This document shows, in pieces, positions 19,102 to 30,468 of a stretch of 64,000 nucleotides of DNA (positions are counted from its first letter, which is position 1; every line of letters starts with the position of its first letter). The notes beneath the pieces were generated by a model. The model was not told where the DNA came from. It was given only the letters and a program-made list of their open reading frames with translations, and did not search any database. Source of the DNA: Nitrosospira multiformis (GTDB lineage: Bacteria; Pseudomonadota; Gammaproteobacteria; Burkholderiales; Nitrosomonadaceae); assembly GCF_900103165.1 (NCBI RefSeq), contig NZ_FNKY01000001.1, positions 1-64,000 of the forward strand, given 5' to 3'. A program made the translations under genes and the position numbers.

Positions 19102-20379
19102 TTAAAAACTTTTGGCCACTTTCGGTTTATCCGAGTAAATCAGAATGGGTTTGATATCGCCACCTACCGAACCATGATCAATGACCACCTTGGCAACGTT
19201 TTCCAGTGAGGGCAGATCGAACATGGTATCCAGCAGTGTACTCTCCAGAATGGAGCGCAGACCGCGTGCGCCAGTCTTGCGCGCCAGCGCTTTCTTGGCA
19301 ATCGCTTTGAGCGCCTGCTCGCGGAACTCGAGATCGACGCCGCCCTCCATGTGAAACATCTTTTGATACTGCTTGATAAGCGCGTTTTTGGGCTCGGTCA
19401 GAATTTGAATCAGTGCCGATTCGTCCAGTTCTTCGAGGGTGGCGACCACCGGCAGGCGTCCGACGAATTCCGGAATCAAACCATACTTGACCAGATCTTC
19501 CGGCTCCACTCCCCGCAATACGGCACCGAAGTTCTTGCGACTGTCTTGGCTTCTTACATTGGCGCTAAAGCCTATCCCACCTTTCTCGGAACGGGCGCGT
19601 ATCACCTTCTCGAGACCGTCAAACGCACCACCGCAAATGAAAAGAATATTGGTGGTGTCCACCTGAACAAATTCCTGATTGGGATGTTTTCTCCCGCCCT
19701 GGGGAGGCACCGAGGCGATCGTTCCCTCGATCAGCTTCAGCAGAGCCTGCTGAACACCTTCCCCCGACACATCCCGGGTAATTGACGGGTTATCCGATTT
19801 ACGCGAAATCTTATCGATCTCATCGATATAGACAATGCCCTGCTGCGCCTTTTCCGCGTCGTAATTACATTTTTGCAGTAACTTCTGGATGATGTTTTCC
19901 ACATCCTCGCCGACATAACCCGCTTCGGTTAGTGTTGTCGCATCGGCCATGACGAAGGGCACGTCCAGCAAACGAGCCAGCGTCTGCGCAAGCAGCGTCT
20001 TGCCTGAGCCGGTCGGACCGATAAGCAGTATGTTGCTTTTTGCCAGCTCAATATCATCAGCGTCCGTGCTTTTTGCGAGATTCCTCAGACGCTTGTAATG
20101 ATTGTACACCGCCACCGACAGGATTTTTTTCGCCGGTTCCTGACCAATTACGTATTGATCGAGAATCTGGCAGATCTCATGCGGCACCGGCAAATCCGAC
20201 TTGGTGAGCTTGGCGGCTTCAGCACCTTGTATCTCCTCACGGATGATGTCATTGCAAAGTTCTATGCATTCGTCGCAAATGAATACCGATGGGCCCGCAA
20301 TGAGCTTCTTTACTTCGTGCTGGCTTTTGCCGCAGAAGGAACAATAAAGCAGTTTTTCCCCGCCAGTTTTCTCTGACAT
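19102..20379 (-). CDS. clpX: ATP-dependent Clp protease ATP-binding subunit ClpX
   Basis: ClpX unfolds tagged proteins and feeds them to ClpP. The 425-residue protein has the N-terminal zinc domain with CSFC and CDEC cysteine pairs, Walker A GPTGSGKT, Walker B YIDEIDK, and the IGF loop (GGIGFSA) that docks on ClpP. The start MSEKTGG is preferred to an ATG five codons upstream because it matches the usual family start. It lies between clpP and lon, the conserved order. Confidence 0.97.
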   Translation of the reverse strand: MSEKTGGEKLLYCSFCGKSQHEVKKLIAGPSVFICDECIELCNDIIREEIQGAEAAKLTKSDLPVPHEICQILDQYVIGQEPAKKILSVAVYNHYKRLRNLAKSTDADDIELAKSNILLIGPTGSGKTLLAQTLARLLDVPFVMADATTLTEAGYVGEDVENIIQKLLQKCNYDAEKAQQGIVYIDEIDKISRKSDNPSITRDVSGEGVQQALLKLIEGTIASVPPQGGRKHPNQEFVQVDTTNILFICGGAFDGLEKVIRARSEKGGIGFSANVRSQDSRKNFGAVLRGVEPEDLVKYGLIPEFVGRLPVVATLEELDESALIQILTEPKNALIKQYQKMFHMEGGVDLEFREQALKAIAKKALARKTGARGLRSILESTLLDTMFDLPSLENVAKVVIDHGSVGGDIKPILIYSDKPKVAKSF

Positions 20380-20466
20380 AGTTTTATCCCGCATTATCCG
20401 AGCCGGTACGCTCGTAGCTAAAAATTAAATCTCCATCCACGATTATTATAGATCACTCTGGATCAT

Positions 20467-21111
20467 TCAGCCCGCACTCTCACTTCTGGCAGTGAGCACA
20501 GAATCCACCAAGCCGTATTTTACTGACTCCTCCGCGCTGAGAAAGTTATCCCGGTCGGTATCTTTCTCGATGGTCTCTATGTTTTGGCCCGTATGCTTTG
20601 CCATGAGCGCATTTAATCGGCCTTTAAGAAACAGAATTTCTTTGGCATGTATTTCGATATCAGAAGCCTGACCCTGAAAACCACCCATTGGCTGATGAAT
20701 CATAACACGTGAATTGGGAAGGCAAAAACGCTTGCCGTTTGCGCCCGCTGTCAACAGGAGGGAGCCCATGCTCGCGGCCTGACCTATGCAAAGCGTGCTG
20801 ACATCAGGTTTTATGAATTGCATGGTATCGTATATCGCCATTCCGGCGGATACCAGCCCCCCTGGAGAATTGATATAGAAATGAATGTCCTTGTCCGCAT
20901 TTTCTGATTCCAGGAACAGCAGCTGCGCCACAATCAGATTGGCGGAAACCTCGGTCACCGGTCCCACCAGAAAGATCACCCTCTCCTTCAGTAAGCGGGA
21001 ATAAATATCGTAAGCACGTTCACCCCTCCCGCTTGTCTCGATCACCATGGGGATCAATCCTAAATTGTTAGGATCGAGGTTGCGCTGTTTCCAATCGAAT
21101 TGTTGCATCAT
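20467..21111 (-). CDS. clpP: ATP-dependent Clp protease proteolytic subunit ClpP
   Basis: ClpP forms the tetradecameric serine protease barrel. The 214-residue protein has the catalytic Ser in [10 protein letters not shown] and His in [10 protein letters not shown], and starts with a short propeptide before [23 protein letters not shown]. It begins one base after the trigger factor stop, so tig and clpP are almost certainly co-transcribed. Confidence 0.97.
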   Translation of the reverse strand: MMQQFDWKQRNLDPNNLGLIPMVIETSGRGERAYDIYSRLLKERVIFLVGPVTEVSANLIVAQLLFLESENADKDIHFYINSPGGLVSAGMAIYDTMQFIKPDVSTLCIGQAASMGSLLLTAGANGKRFCLPNSRVMIHQPMGGFQGQASDIEIHAKEILFLKGRLNALMAKHTGQNIETIEKDTDRDNFLSAEESVKYGLVDSVLTARSESAG

Positions 21112-21112
21112 G

Positions 21113-22417
21113 TCATGATTTTCCCATCAATTCATCCAGCGTCATTGGCTTATCCGCTACCGTGACTTTATCCACCACCCACATCACCACGTTATCTTCC
21201 AACACCGCCGACTCCGCCTCGTTCAGGCGACCCTGTGAAGCATAATGCCATTTAACCACTTCAGCCGGATTCTCGTAGCTTTGCGCGAGATCCTCCACCA
21301 CTGTTCGTACCTGTTCGGGTTTTGCATGCAAGCCGTTAATCTTTACCACTTCGGCCAGGATCAACCCCAGAGTCACCCGGCGTTGCGCCCGCTCGTGAAA
21401 CAAATCTCGGGGTAGCGGCACATTTTTAGCGTTCATGCCACGCGATTCAAGATCGTTACGCGCATCCTGCATGAGCCGCTCCAGTTCCTGTTCCACCAAT
21501 GCTTTAGGTGCCTGAATCGCAGTCGCATCCAGCAATGATTGCATGACCTGTTCCTTGATTCTTGCTTTTACCCGTTTGGATACTTCCCGCTCAAGGTTAG
21601 CTCGAATTTCATTGCGCATTTTTTCGATGTTGCCATCCGCAACGCCTAATGATACGGCGAATTCAGCATCCACTTCCGGCAGCTTTGCCGCTTCCACGCT
21701 GTGGAGCTTCACTTCAAACGTGGCCGTCTTTCCGGCGACCTCTTTTCCATGATAATCCGCCGGAAAGGTTACTTCAAACGTTTTTCCCTGCCCGGCGCTC
21801 ATACCCGCAAGAGGTCCTTCAAAGTCCTTGAGAAGCCTGCCTTCACCCAGTACAAGAGCAAAATTCTCGGCTTTGCCGCCTGCAAATTCGACTCCATCGA
21901 TGACGCCACTATAATCGATGGTGGCACGGTCACCTATTACCGCGGGCCGCTCCGCCGGCTCATACTGAACTCGCTGCTTGCGCAGAATCTCCAGCGTCTT
22001 ATCGACATCAGAGCCGGTCACGTTGACTACCGGCTGATCGATTCGGGTTCCGCTTAAGTCACCCAGGGTCACATCTGGATAGACCTCAAAGGTTGCACTG
22101 AATTCAAATTGAGAGGTATCTTCCCCTACCTGCTTCGGTTCAAAATGCGGGTAACCCGCAACCCGCAGCTTTTGCTCGCGCACAGCCTCACTGAAATTTT
22201 TCTGCAGTACATCCCCCATCACCTCCTGACGCACCTGCGGGCCGTATTGCTGCATGACAATTTTCAGCGGCACCTTGCCTGGCCGAAAACCGTGTATTTT
22301 TGCCGTGCGCGCCAAACGCTTCAGGCGGCTTTCAACTTCCGTTTCGATTTTTTCCTGAGGAATCGAAACGTTAAGGCGACGCTCTAGCGCACCAAGGTCT
22401 TCGACATTCGATTGCAT
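21113..22417 (-). CDS. tig: Trigger factor (ribosome-associated chaperone, PPIase)
   Basis: Trigger factor binds the ribosome exit tunnel and shields nascent chains. The N-terminal ribosome-binding domain contains the GFRPGKVP signature, the FKBP-like PPIase domain follows ([21 protein letters not shown]), then the helical arms. The start [15 protein letters not shown] is chosen over an in-frame ATG ten codons upstream because trigger factors begin at this point; the longer form starts at 22447. Length 434 fits the family. Confidence 0.95.
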   Translation of the reverse strand: MQSNVEDLGALERRLNVSIPQEKIETEVESRLKRLARTAKIHGFRPGKVPLKIVMQQYGPQVRQEVMGDVLQKNFSEAVREQKLRVAGYPHFEPKQVGEDTSQFEFSATFEVYPDVTLGDLSGTRIDQPVVNVTGSDVDKTLEILRKQRVQYEPAERPAVIGDRATIDYSGVIDGVEFAGGKAENFALVLGEGRLLKDFEGPLAGMSAGQGKTFEVTFPADYHGKEVAGKTATFEVKLHSVEAAKLPEVDAEFAVSLGVADGNIEKMRNEIRANLEREVSKRVKARIKEQVMQSLLDATAIQAPKALVEQELERLMQDARNDLESRGMNAKNVPLPRDLFHERAQRRVTLGLILAEVVKINGLHAKPEQVRTVVEDLAQSYENPAEVVKWHYASQGRLNEAESAVLEDNVVMWVVDKVTVADKPMTLDELMGKS

Positions 22418-22541
22418 CACATTTCCCGACTGGTTGATAACATTCATGCGGCGCTACCACGACAATAGCAATAGCAGCCAACGGTCATGTGGCCGTCAAT
22501 ACACGACTCGCGCAACATCACTCGCACCGCTTATAACTCCC

Positions 22542-22626
<85 letters not shown>

Positions 22627-22687
22627 GCGCCGCTCCGGGCCAATTATACCTATTTCTCCCTGCAGCGGCAGCCTGTACGGGGACGAT

Positions 22688-23434
22688 CTAGCAAAATACG
22701 GTCTGGCCGCTCACGCCTTTACTGTCCGGGCCCATCAAATATAGGTACCCTGGCATTAGATCCTCCGGTTGACGCAAATCCTGCTTGACCTCGCCGGGAT
22801 GAGTCCTCGTCCGCTGCGGCGTATGCGCCGGCCCCGGGATTATCACGTTGACGCGCAGGTTTGGAAGCATTTCCCATTCCTGTGCCTGAATTTTCACCAG
22901 CGCCTCGAGCCCCGCCTTGGCCACCGCAAATCCGCCCCAATAGGCGGCGGGATCATGGCCATGCATTTCCGAGGTCATTACCATGCTGGCATCCGGCGAA
23001 GCTTTCAGCAGCGGCAGGCAGGCGCGTGTCAGTGCAAATGGCGCAATCAGATTGACGCGTAGCAGCGATAGCCATTGTTCCAGCGTCTGATTCTCTAATG
23101 GCGTCAGGCTGAATATCAATGCCGCGTTGTGCAGAATGCCATCCAGTCTGCCTAACTGCAGCTTGATGGCTTGAGCAATCGCTTGAAAATCTTTGTCTCC
23201 CGCCTTTTCCAGGTCGAGCGGAAAGATTGCCGGCTGCACCCCGCCTCTGGTTTCAATTTCATCATACACACTTTCCAGTTTCTCAACCCGGCGCCCATGC
23301 AGAATTACGGTGGCACCGTGAGCGGCATAGGTGAGTGCCGCAATGCGCCCGATGCCCTGGCCTGCGCCGGTAACGAGAATCACGCGATCCTTGAGCAAAT
23401 CCGGCGACGCGTGATAGTTTTTAAAATTATTCAT
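22688..23434 (-). CDS. YciK-like short-chain dehydrogenase/reductase lacking the catalytic tyrosine
   Basis: The 248-residue protein has the classical SDR Rossmann motif TGAGQGIG (residues ~22-29) and LHNAA (~101-105), and overall resembles E. coli YciK, including the PADIMPLYLWLMG-like stretch (PEDLMPGYLYLMG). Ser155 is present, but the YxxxK motif reads FAVAK: residue 169 is Phe where the catalytic Tyr should be, with Lys173 kept. The codon is an unambiguous TTT in this sequence. The start MNNFKN is chosen because the upstream 16 codons lie in a repeat end (ATTCAGGATGA-ATG). It follows hpnD on the same strand. The substrate is unknown and normal SDR chemistry is doubtful. Confidence 0.85.
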   Translation of the reverse strand: MNNFKNYHASPDLLKDRVILVTGAGQGIGRIAALTYAAHGATVILHGRRVEKLESVYDEIETRGGVQPAIFPLDLEKAGDKDFQAIAQAIKLQLGRLDGILHNAALIFSLTPLENQTLEQWLSLLRVNLIAPFALTRACLPLLKASPDASMVMTSEMHGHDPAAYWGGFAVAKAGLEALVKIQAQEWEMLPNLRVNVIIPGPAHTPQRTRTHPGEVKQDLRQPEDLMPGYLYLMGPDSKGVSGQTVFC

Positions 23435-23458
23435 CCTGAATCCGATAGTTGGCCGATG
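23435..23458. repeat. Solo end of the interspersed TIR element (copy F)
   Basis: The bases directly upstream of the SDR start read CATCCTGAATCCGATAGTTG, a match to the element terminus seen in the other copies. No opposite end was found before hpnD, so this is a half copy or a strongly decayed element. Confidence 0.5.
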
Positions 23459-23482
23459 GTCAGCAGAAGGACATGCTGCCAA

Positions 23483-24328
23483 TCATCCCTTGATCCAGGT
23501 CGTCCATGCTATCCATAATTTACGCATCGGCGTAAGACTGACGCGCTGCCGCATGATATGACAACCGTCCTCCTTGATTTCCTTGAGCAGGGTTTGATAA
23601 ATCGCTGCCATGACAATGCCGGGCCGCTGGTTTTTGCGGTCCTCCGGAGGCAAAGCAGCGAAGGCCCGCGCGTAATAGCTTTCCGCGCGTTCAATCTGAA
23701 ATTCCATCAACTGCCTGAAACCGTCCGTTTCACGCGAATGGAGGATATCCTCGTTGGATACTCCAAAACGAACCAGCTCGTCCTGAGGCAGATAGATTCG
23801 GTCGCGGCGTGCGTCCTCGCCGACGTCGCGTATGATGTTGGTGAGCTGGAAAGCGAGTCCCAGATCCTGCGCATACTTCAGGGTGTCAGGATTGCGATAG
23901 CCAAAAATCTCCGCTGAACATAATCCCACCACGCTTGCCACATGGTAGCAGTAAAGCCTCAGGGTTTCGAAATCAGCATAGCGATTATAATTAAGATCCA
24001 TTTCCATGCCATCAATGATTTCATTCAATCGCTCAGCCGTGAGATTGAATGTTTTTGACACGTTAACCAGCGCTTTAGCCACCGGGTGACTAGGCTCATT
24101 TCCATGTCCGGCATCAAATATGGCTGCGACTTCCTGCCGCCACCACGCAAGTTTCGTTCGCGCTACCGACGCATCGGTGCACTCATCCACCACATCGTCC
24201 ACCTCACGGCAGAAAGCATATAGGGCGGTAATGGCGCGGCGTTTTTCCGATGGCAGATAGAGAAAGCTGTAATAAAAACTGGAACCGCTCTGAATCGCTT
24301 TTTCCTGGCAATACTGATCTGGGGTCAT
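23483..24328 (-). CDS. hpnD: Presqualene diphosphate synthase (HpnD-type)
   Basis: HpnD joins two farnesyl diphosphates to presqualene diphosphate, the first committed step toward squalene and hopanoids. The 281-residue protein has the two Asp-rich motifs of the squalene/phytoene synthase family: REVDDVVDE near residue 40 and NIIRDVGEDARRDRIYLP near residue 160. HpnD is preferred over HpnC because of the MTPDQYCQEKAIQSGSSFYYSF start. HpnC and HpnE are not in the window, so the pathway is split or located elsewhere. Confidence 0.88.
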   Translation of the reverse strand: MTPDQYCQEKAIQSGSSFYYSFLYLPSEKRRAITALYAFCREVDDVVDECTDASVARTKLAWWRQEVAAIFDAGHGNEPSHPVAKALVNVSKTFNLTAERLNEIIDGMEMDLNYNRYADFETLRLYCYHVASVVGLCSAEIFGYRNPDTLKYAQDLGLAFQLTNIIRDVGEDARRDRIYLPQDELVRFGVSNEDILHSRETDGFRQLMEFQIERAESYYARAFAALPPEDRKNQRPGIVMAAIYQTLLKEIKEDGCHIMRQRVSLTPMRKLWIAWTTWIKG

Positions 24329-24450
24329 AATTTATTATGAAAAAACATTTGGCCGCTACCGCCCTGCAATTTATGAGTGTCCGCCATGACTTTAGTGAGT
24401 GGCCTGGCACTTTCACATGAACAAAGAAACGAGCTTTTATTTAATGGAGC

Positions 24451-24569
24451 ATTATCCTAAATTCAGCGGTTGACCGCTCTCATCTGTCAATTAAATTTTC
24501 CATCAATTTCTACGCTGCCTGATCTTCATCTTTTTGATGAGCGCGCTAAAAGACGGATTTAGGATTATA
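24451..24569. repeat. Interspersed TIR element, copy D (short form, upstream of hpnD)
   Basis: The ~119-bp element has ends ATTATCCTAAATTCAGCGG and ACGGATTTAGGATTATAA, inverted. Its reverse complement contains TAGCGCGCTCATCAAAAAGATGAAGATC in pieces matching the inner segment of copies A to C. It is a short form that lacks the ~85 bp next to one terminus. It lies ~120 bp upstream of hpnD. The rest of 24329-24708 holds only the groEL terminator. Confidence 0.75.
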
Positions 24570-24641
24570 AAGGGATGTAGCACATATCGTGCACCTCAAA
24601 ATGAATCTCGGCTTACAGTAGCTTATGTGGGTCGTAATAAT

Positions 24642-24669
24642 AAAAAACCCCACCGTAGCGGGGTTTTTT
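24642..24669 (-). terminator. Rho-independent terminator of groESL
   Basis: AAAAAACCCC (24642-24651) and GGGGTTTTTT (24660-24669) form a perfect stem around ACCGTAGC, 40 bp past the groEL stop, with a T-run in either direction. Confidence 0.9.
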
Positions 24670-24708
24670 ATTGTGCTTCATTTCCAATAAGACCGGTACG
24701 GCAAAATG

Positions 24709-26379
<1,671 letters not shown>

Positions 26380-26403
26380 CTAATTTCCAGAAAATATTGT
26401 AAA

Positions 26404-26694
26404 TTAACCTTCGACGACACCCATGATGTCCTCTTCGCGCATCACCAGGAGTTCTTCTCCCATGACCTTAACCGTCTGCCCGGAGTATTTACCAAATAGC
26501 ACCTTGTCGCCAACCTTAACATCCAGCGGACGGACCTTGCCATCGTCGCCAACCTTGCCGTTGCCTACAGCAATGATTTCGCCTTGATCAGGCTTTTCCG
26601 CCGCGCTGTCAGGGATGACAATACCGGATGCGGTCTTGCGTTCTTCTTCCAGCCGCTTGACAATAACGCGGTCGTGTAACGGACGAATTTGCAT
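26404..26694 (-). CDS. groES: Co-chaperonin GroES (Hsp10)
   Basis: GroES caps the GroEL chamber. The 96-residue protein starts [25 protein letters not shown], has the mobile-loop segment ([11 protein letters not shown]) and ends in the usual [16 protein letters not shown] lies upstream of the start. It is the first gene of the groESL operon and is controlled by the CIRCE operator and sigma-32-type promoter just upstream. Confidence 0.98.
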   Translation of the reverse strand: MQIRPLHDRVIVKRLEEERKTASGIVIPDSAAEKPDQGEIIAVGNGKVGDDGKVRPLDVKVGDKVLFGKYSGQTVKVMGEELLVMREEDIMGVVEG

Positions 26695-26786
26695 GTTTCT
26701 TTCTCCTGTTTTGGATTAATACGATGAAATCTATGGGAAAACTGATATTTTTGTGTTCAGACTTCCGGACTTACCACAAAAACCTG

Positions 26787-26813
26787 TTAGCACTCACTGC
26801 CAACGAGTGCTAA
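26787..26813. promoter_or_regulatory. CIRCE operator (HrcA-binding site)
   Basis: TTAGCACTC (26787-26795), nine bases, then GAGTGCTAA (26805-26813): a perfect match to the CIRCE consensus bound by the HrcA repressor. It overlaps the transcription start expected from the adjacent sigma-32-type promoter, so HrcA would block initiation of groESL. Confidence 0.97.
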
Positions 26814-26842
26814 TAATAGGGCTTATGGCCGGGAGTTTCAAG
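26814..26842 (-). promoter_or_regulatory. Sigma-32-type promoter of groESL
   Basis: On the minus strand CTTGAAA (26836-26842) is followed after 14 bp by CCCTATTA (26814-26821), close to the sigma-32 consensus. With CIRCE immediately downstream this suggests dual control, positive by sigma-32 and negative by HrcA. Confidence 0.8.
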
Positions 26843-26845
26843 TGG

Positions 26846-27070
26846 ATGAGCCACAAATACTTACTGAAACACCACTTAAAGTCGGTCTGGCACCCCTGCA
26901 CCCAGATAAAACAGCATGAGGCATCACTCGTTCCTATTGATCGATGCAGAGGTATTTGGCTTCATGATTTCGAAGACAGATGCTATCTCGACACCATTCG
27001 TTCTGTACATAGTGAGCAGGAAATGGATTTGCTGGCAGCGGGACTTTGCCAGACGCTTGATTCATTCTAA
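26846..27070 (+). pseudogene. bioA: bioA remnant: N-terminus fused to C-terminus by internal deletion
   Basis: The 74-codon frame starts at ATG 26846. Its first ~55 residues match the start of adenosylmethionine-8-amino-7-oxononanoate aminotransferase (LKSVWHPCTQIKQHEASLVP, then GIWLHDF and RCYLDTI). The frame then jumps to SEQEMDLLAAGLCQTLDSF and stops, which resembles the C-terminal end of BioA. Almost all of the ~430-residue enzyme, including the PLP lysine, is missing, so it cannot be active. It diverges from groES, whose promoter lies right at its 5' end. It could in theory still be expressed as a short peptide. Assignment of the tail to BioA is from memory of the family and less sure than the N-terminal part. 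Confidence 0.75.
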
Positions 27071-27118
27071 AAATTAATGGCGGATACCGAAACTCATTAC
27101 AACGGTTACACCGGAAGC

Positions 27119-28666
27119 ATGGCTCACTTCAGAATAGCAATTGTTCTGTGTGCTGTGCTTGCCGCCGCACCGCTCCCCGCGTTTTCATACAACATACCGG
27201 TCCCTGTCAGCCAGGCACTCAAGCAGGCAGGTATTCCACAATCCGCAGTGGGTATTTACGTTCAAGAAATCGGCGCAACCAAGCCATTGCTTGCCGTCAA
27301 CACCGGCACGCCGATGAATCCCGCGTCGGTAATGAAGCTGGTCACGACTTTTGCCGGACTGGAACTGCTGGGACCGGCTTATACCTGGAAAACCGAGCTG
27401 TATGCCGACGGCACGCTGGAAGGTGGCACGCTACGGGGAAACCTGGTAATCAAGGGTTACGGCGATCCCAAGCTGAATCTGGAAAATTTCTGGCTGCTTA
27501 CGCGACGCCTGCGTCAGACCGGGTTACATGAAATTACCGGTGATCTGGTACTGGATAGCAGCCATTTCGATTTGCCCAGCGGCAATCCGGCCGCCTTCGA
27601 CGGCAAGCCCCACCGTGCATACAACGTGCTTCCCGAAGCGCTGCTGGTGAACTACCGGACCCTGGCGCTGCGCCTGATCCCGCAACCCGGAAGCAAGACC
27701 GTTCGCATCGTAGTCGATCCATCCCTGCCATCACTGGAACTCAAGAACAGTCTGAAGCTTACCAATGGCCCCTGCAACGAATGGCGCGATGCGCTTGACG
27801 CCGATATTCGCACCACCATCAACGGCAATGTCCGCGTATCAATCGCCCTCAACGGCAGCTATTCCACTAACTGTGGCGAAAAGACCCTGTATCTCAGCGT
27901 GCATGATACGGCCGATTACATCTTCGGCCTGTTCAGGCAATTATGGGAAGAACAAGGGGGGATATTTCGCGGTAACGTACGCACCGGCATAACTCCGGAA
28001 GGAATGACGCCGCTGGAAACCCATCAATCCCCCCCGCTCGCGGACATCGTGCGCGACATCAACAAATTCAGTAACAATACTGCGGCGCGACAACTATACC
28101 TTGCGTTGGGACTGACTAGTGCGCTGACCGCAAAACTGGTTACCGGGCTGACTGCGGATCCGGCTGCCGGGTTACCGCCAAGGGTGCCTGCCGGTGGAGT
28201 CGGCAACACAATCCCTGATATGGCGGGTGCTTATGATAAACCTCCCGCAACGCTGGCCAAATCGGAGATGGCCCTCCGGCGGTGGCTCGCGTCCAAACGG
28301 CTCAGTTTCCCGGAGCTTGTCATCGAAAACGGCTCGGGGCTATCACGCAACGAACGCATTAGTACCGGTCACCTGGGAGCACTTTTGCTGGCGGCATTCC
28401 AGAGCCCGGTCATGCCTGAATTCATTTCCTCTCTGCCGATCGCGGCGGTGGATGGGACCATGAAGAAGCGGCTGAACGACAGCGCCACCGCGGGCCAGGC
28501 CCATATCAAGACCGGCTTGCTGGACGGTGTGAGAACCATGGCGGGTTATGTGCTCGATAAATCCGGCAGGCGCGTGGCCGTGGTTTTCTTTATCAATCAT
28601 CCAAAATCGGGAATTGCGCAGCCAGCGATGGACGCGTTGCTGCATTGGACTTACGAAAGACCGTGA
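27119..28666 (+). CDS. dacB: D-alanyl-D-alanine carboxypeptidase/endopeptidase (PBP4)
   Basis: This class C penicillin-binding protein trims or cleaves peptidoglycan cross-links in the periplasm. The start at 27119 gives a signal peptide MAHFRIAIVLCAVLAAAPLPAFS and a 515-residue protein; an upstream ATG at 27077 adds 14 residues that fit a signal peptide poorly. The serine-penicillin-recognising motifs are present: SVMK (in NPASVMKLVTT), SNN (in KFSNNTAAR) and KTG (in AHIKTGLLDG), with the large PBP4 insertion between the first two. It follows the bioA remnant on the plus strand. Confidence 0.93.
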   Translation: MAHFRIAIVLCAVLAAAPLPAFSYNIPVPVSQALKQAGIPQSAVGIYVQEIGATKPLLAVNTGTPMNPASVMKLVTTFAGLELLGPAYTWKTELYADGTLEGGTLRGNLVIKGYGDPKLNLENFWLLTRRLRQTGLHEITGDLVLDSSHFDLPSGNPAAFDGKPHRAYNVLPEALLVNYRTLALRLIPQPGSKTVRIVVDPSLPSLELKNSLKLTNGPCNEWRDALDADIRTTINGNVRVSIALNGSYSTNCGEKTLYLSVHDTADYIFGLFRQLWEEQGGIFRGNVRTGITPEGMTPLETHQSPPLADIVRDINKFSNNTAARQLYLALGLTSALTAKLVTGLTADPAAGLPPRVPAGGVGNTIPDMAGAYDKPPATLAKSEMALRRWLASKRLSFPELVIENGSGLSRNERISTGHLGALLLAAFQSPVMPEFISSLPIAAVDGTMKKRLNDSATAGQAHIKTGLLDGVRTMAGYVLDKSGRRVAVVFFINHPKSGIAQPAMDALLHWTYERP

Positions 28667-28751
28667 TAGGGCTAATGTCTTAAATAGGGAAGCTAATGGG
28701 GAAGCTTACGGAGCACTCGAGCTCAAACCGTCACTGACCAATGATCAATGA

Positions 28752-29507
28752 TCAAGTGAATTGATCATTTGAATATTTACCGCCATTTATTCTCCATGCG
28801 TTATTTTTGGAATGATGAACATAACATCTAGGTACTATTATTGCCTGGTTATGCGCATCTAACGAATCTAAAATTTTTTTATTTTTTGGAGTAGTGGTGG
28901 CTGGTGTTAAATTAAATAATCTTACTTGAAATTCTGTTTCATTCCCTCCAAAAGGAAAATATGGATTGAAATAAAACGTTTCATTCCACCTGTTATTTGC
29001 AAATGTTTTCGATGTGCATCCAAAACAAAAACCATTAACAAAACCCACTTTTTGGGGATTTTCATCTCTACCATCCCGGGTATAAGCATATTGTATTTTA
29101 ATGCCTTTTTTATTAATCCAGGCGTGACCAGGCTCATTTGTTATCGGACCGTAAATAACATTATCGTCTGTAACAGATGAAACAAAATGCTCCCAGGTTT
29201 CATTAATTAAAATATCATCATTTATAATGAAAATAACATCACATTTATTTTCAATACATAAATCGACACCTTTATTCCAAACCCCCGTCAACCCGCCATT
29301 CTTAATCTGGTCATCTATTCTAATATAGCTAAATTCATTATTCATGCTGCAAAAATCTGTCACTTTATCATTGTCTTTATGGCTAGATTCGTTATCAAAT
29401 ACGCATACGAATTTTTCGTACTTAATATTTTCCCGCATGGAACTTAAACAAGGCAAAATAAATTTATTCACAAAGTTGTGATAGGCAACGACTATTCCAA
29501 TTTTCAT
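28752..29507 (-). CDS. Glycosyltransferase family 2-like protein, AT-rich accessory gene
   Basis: The 251-residue protein resembles GT-A fold glycosyltransferases: MKIGIVVAYHNFVNKFILPCLSS at the start, a nucleotide-sugar type VFDNESSHKDND stretch, NGGLTGVWNKG, and an FIINDDI acidic motif in the DxD position. The base composition is clearly more AT-rich than neighbouring genes (many AAT, ATA and TTT codons), suggesting recent acquisition. It lies downstream of the aldolase-dehydrogenase-glycosyltransferase set on the same strand, with a 152-bp gap (29508-29659) in which no clear promoter was recognised. Donor and acceptor are unknown. Confidence 0.7.
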   Translation of the reverse strand: MKIGIVVAYHNFVNKFILPCLSSMRENIKYEKFVCVFDNESSHKDNDKVTDFCSMNNEFSYIRIDDQIKNGGLTGVWNKGVDLCIENKCDVIFIINDDILINETWEHFVSSVTDDNVIYGPITNEPGHAWINKKGIKIQYAYTRDGRDENPQKVGFVNGFCFGCTSKTFANNRWNETFYFNPYFPFGGNETEFQVRLFNLTPATTTPKNKKILDSLDAHNQAIIVPRCYVHHSKNNAWRINGGKYSNDQFT

Positions 29508-29659
29508 AATATGTGCTTATTTGCGAGTTATATTTCTTTGGCCCAGGTAATATTGTCTAAACACAGATAAAGCCATTTTCAGGCGCTTCCTATGAGTAAT
29601 AAGTCGGCTTACAGCCTTACACTTCAGCACCCAATCTTTTCTCGATAGTTTGTTCCAGA

Positions 29660-30466
29660 CTAAAGCGCTTCTGCGGCCCTCCAAAGTAGATCCCGCGCCT
29701 CAATCCAATCCTGTTCCGTACATTCATTCCACTCATCCATACGATCGCGAAAAGCCGCCACTTCCTGGGTGAGATCAAGCTGCGTATAGTCAGGCGAGGT
29801 AAAGACTCTGGATACGAGCGCCCGGTCGGCTCGCAGGCGCGCATACTGCGCATAGACGAGGTCAGACGGAATGGGCAGGCGGGCATCTTTTACCCGACCG
29901 ACGCCACCGAAGCCGAAGGGGATACCCGCGTTATGAACGATATCTGACAGGTTATTCATAAATTGGGAGCGCAGCAATTCGAAGTGACTCTTCAGCCCGA
30001 TATCCAGATGCAAGTCATTCAATCCAATATGGATCTCGTCGATTCCTTTAAGCTGCACAATTTCCTCAAGACGTACTGCCGCCGCCGCTGTTTCGACTAG
30101 TAACGAAACCTCTGCTCGACCGTCTATGTATTCAATGAATTTGGCAGCATCTTCAGTAGTCCTAAACATGGGAAGCATGATTACTTCTGCACCCGCCTCA
30201 ACGAATCGATCAATTTCTTCATCCAAACGAGGATGTGGTGGATTGGTCCGCACGAAAAGCTTGCTCTTTTTGAGAACCTGCCTTAACGCTGGCAGCTGAT
30301 TTTCTTCATGATCAGAAATCCAGGTGTTCAAATGCTGCTGTCGTACCGCTTTACCCAGCATCTCCAGATCAAGACCGATACGGTTAATCCCTGCCTCGTC
30401 AGCCCGCCTGGCCAATTCAATGTCATTAGTAAAAAGCGTTAATACGAAATCGTTTCCGTAACTCAT
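29660..30466 (-). CDS. HpcH/HpaI-type aldolase/citrate-lyase family protein
   Basis: The 268-residue protein has the class II pyruvate-aldolase pattern of HpcH/HpaI: Arg73 in FVRTNPP, the metal-binding Glu125 in LLVETAAAA and Asp151 in IHIGLNDLHLD, all in the expected order. Such enzymes add pyruvate or related enolates to aldehydes, or cleave the products. It begins 2 bp after the 2-hydroxyacid dehydrogenase stop, so the two are co-translated and may act on one 2-oxo acid. The setting among glycosyltransferase-like genes suggests surface glycan chemistry rather than aromatic catabolism; this is inference. Confidence 0.75.
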   Translation of the reverse strand: MSYGNDFVLTLFTNDIELARRADEAGINRIGLDLEMLGKAVRQQHLNTWISDHEENQLPALRQVLKKSKLFVRTNPPHPRLDEEIDRFVEAGAEVIMLPMFRTTEDAAKFIEYIDGRAEVSLLVETAAAAVRLEEIVQLKGIDEIHIGLNDLHLDIGLKSHFELLRSQFMNNLSDIVHNAGIPFGFGGVGRVKDARLPIPSDLVYAQYARLRADRALVSRVFTSPDYTQLDLTQEVAAFRDRMDEWNECTEQDWIEARDLLWRAAEAL

Positions 30467-30468
30467 CC

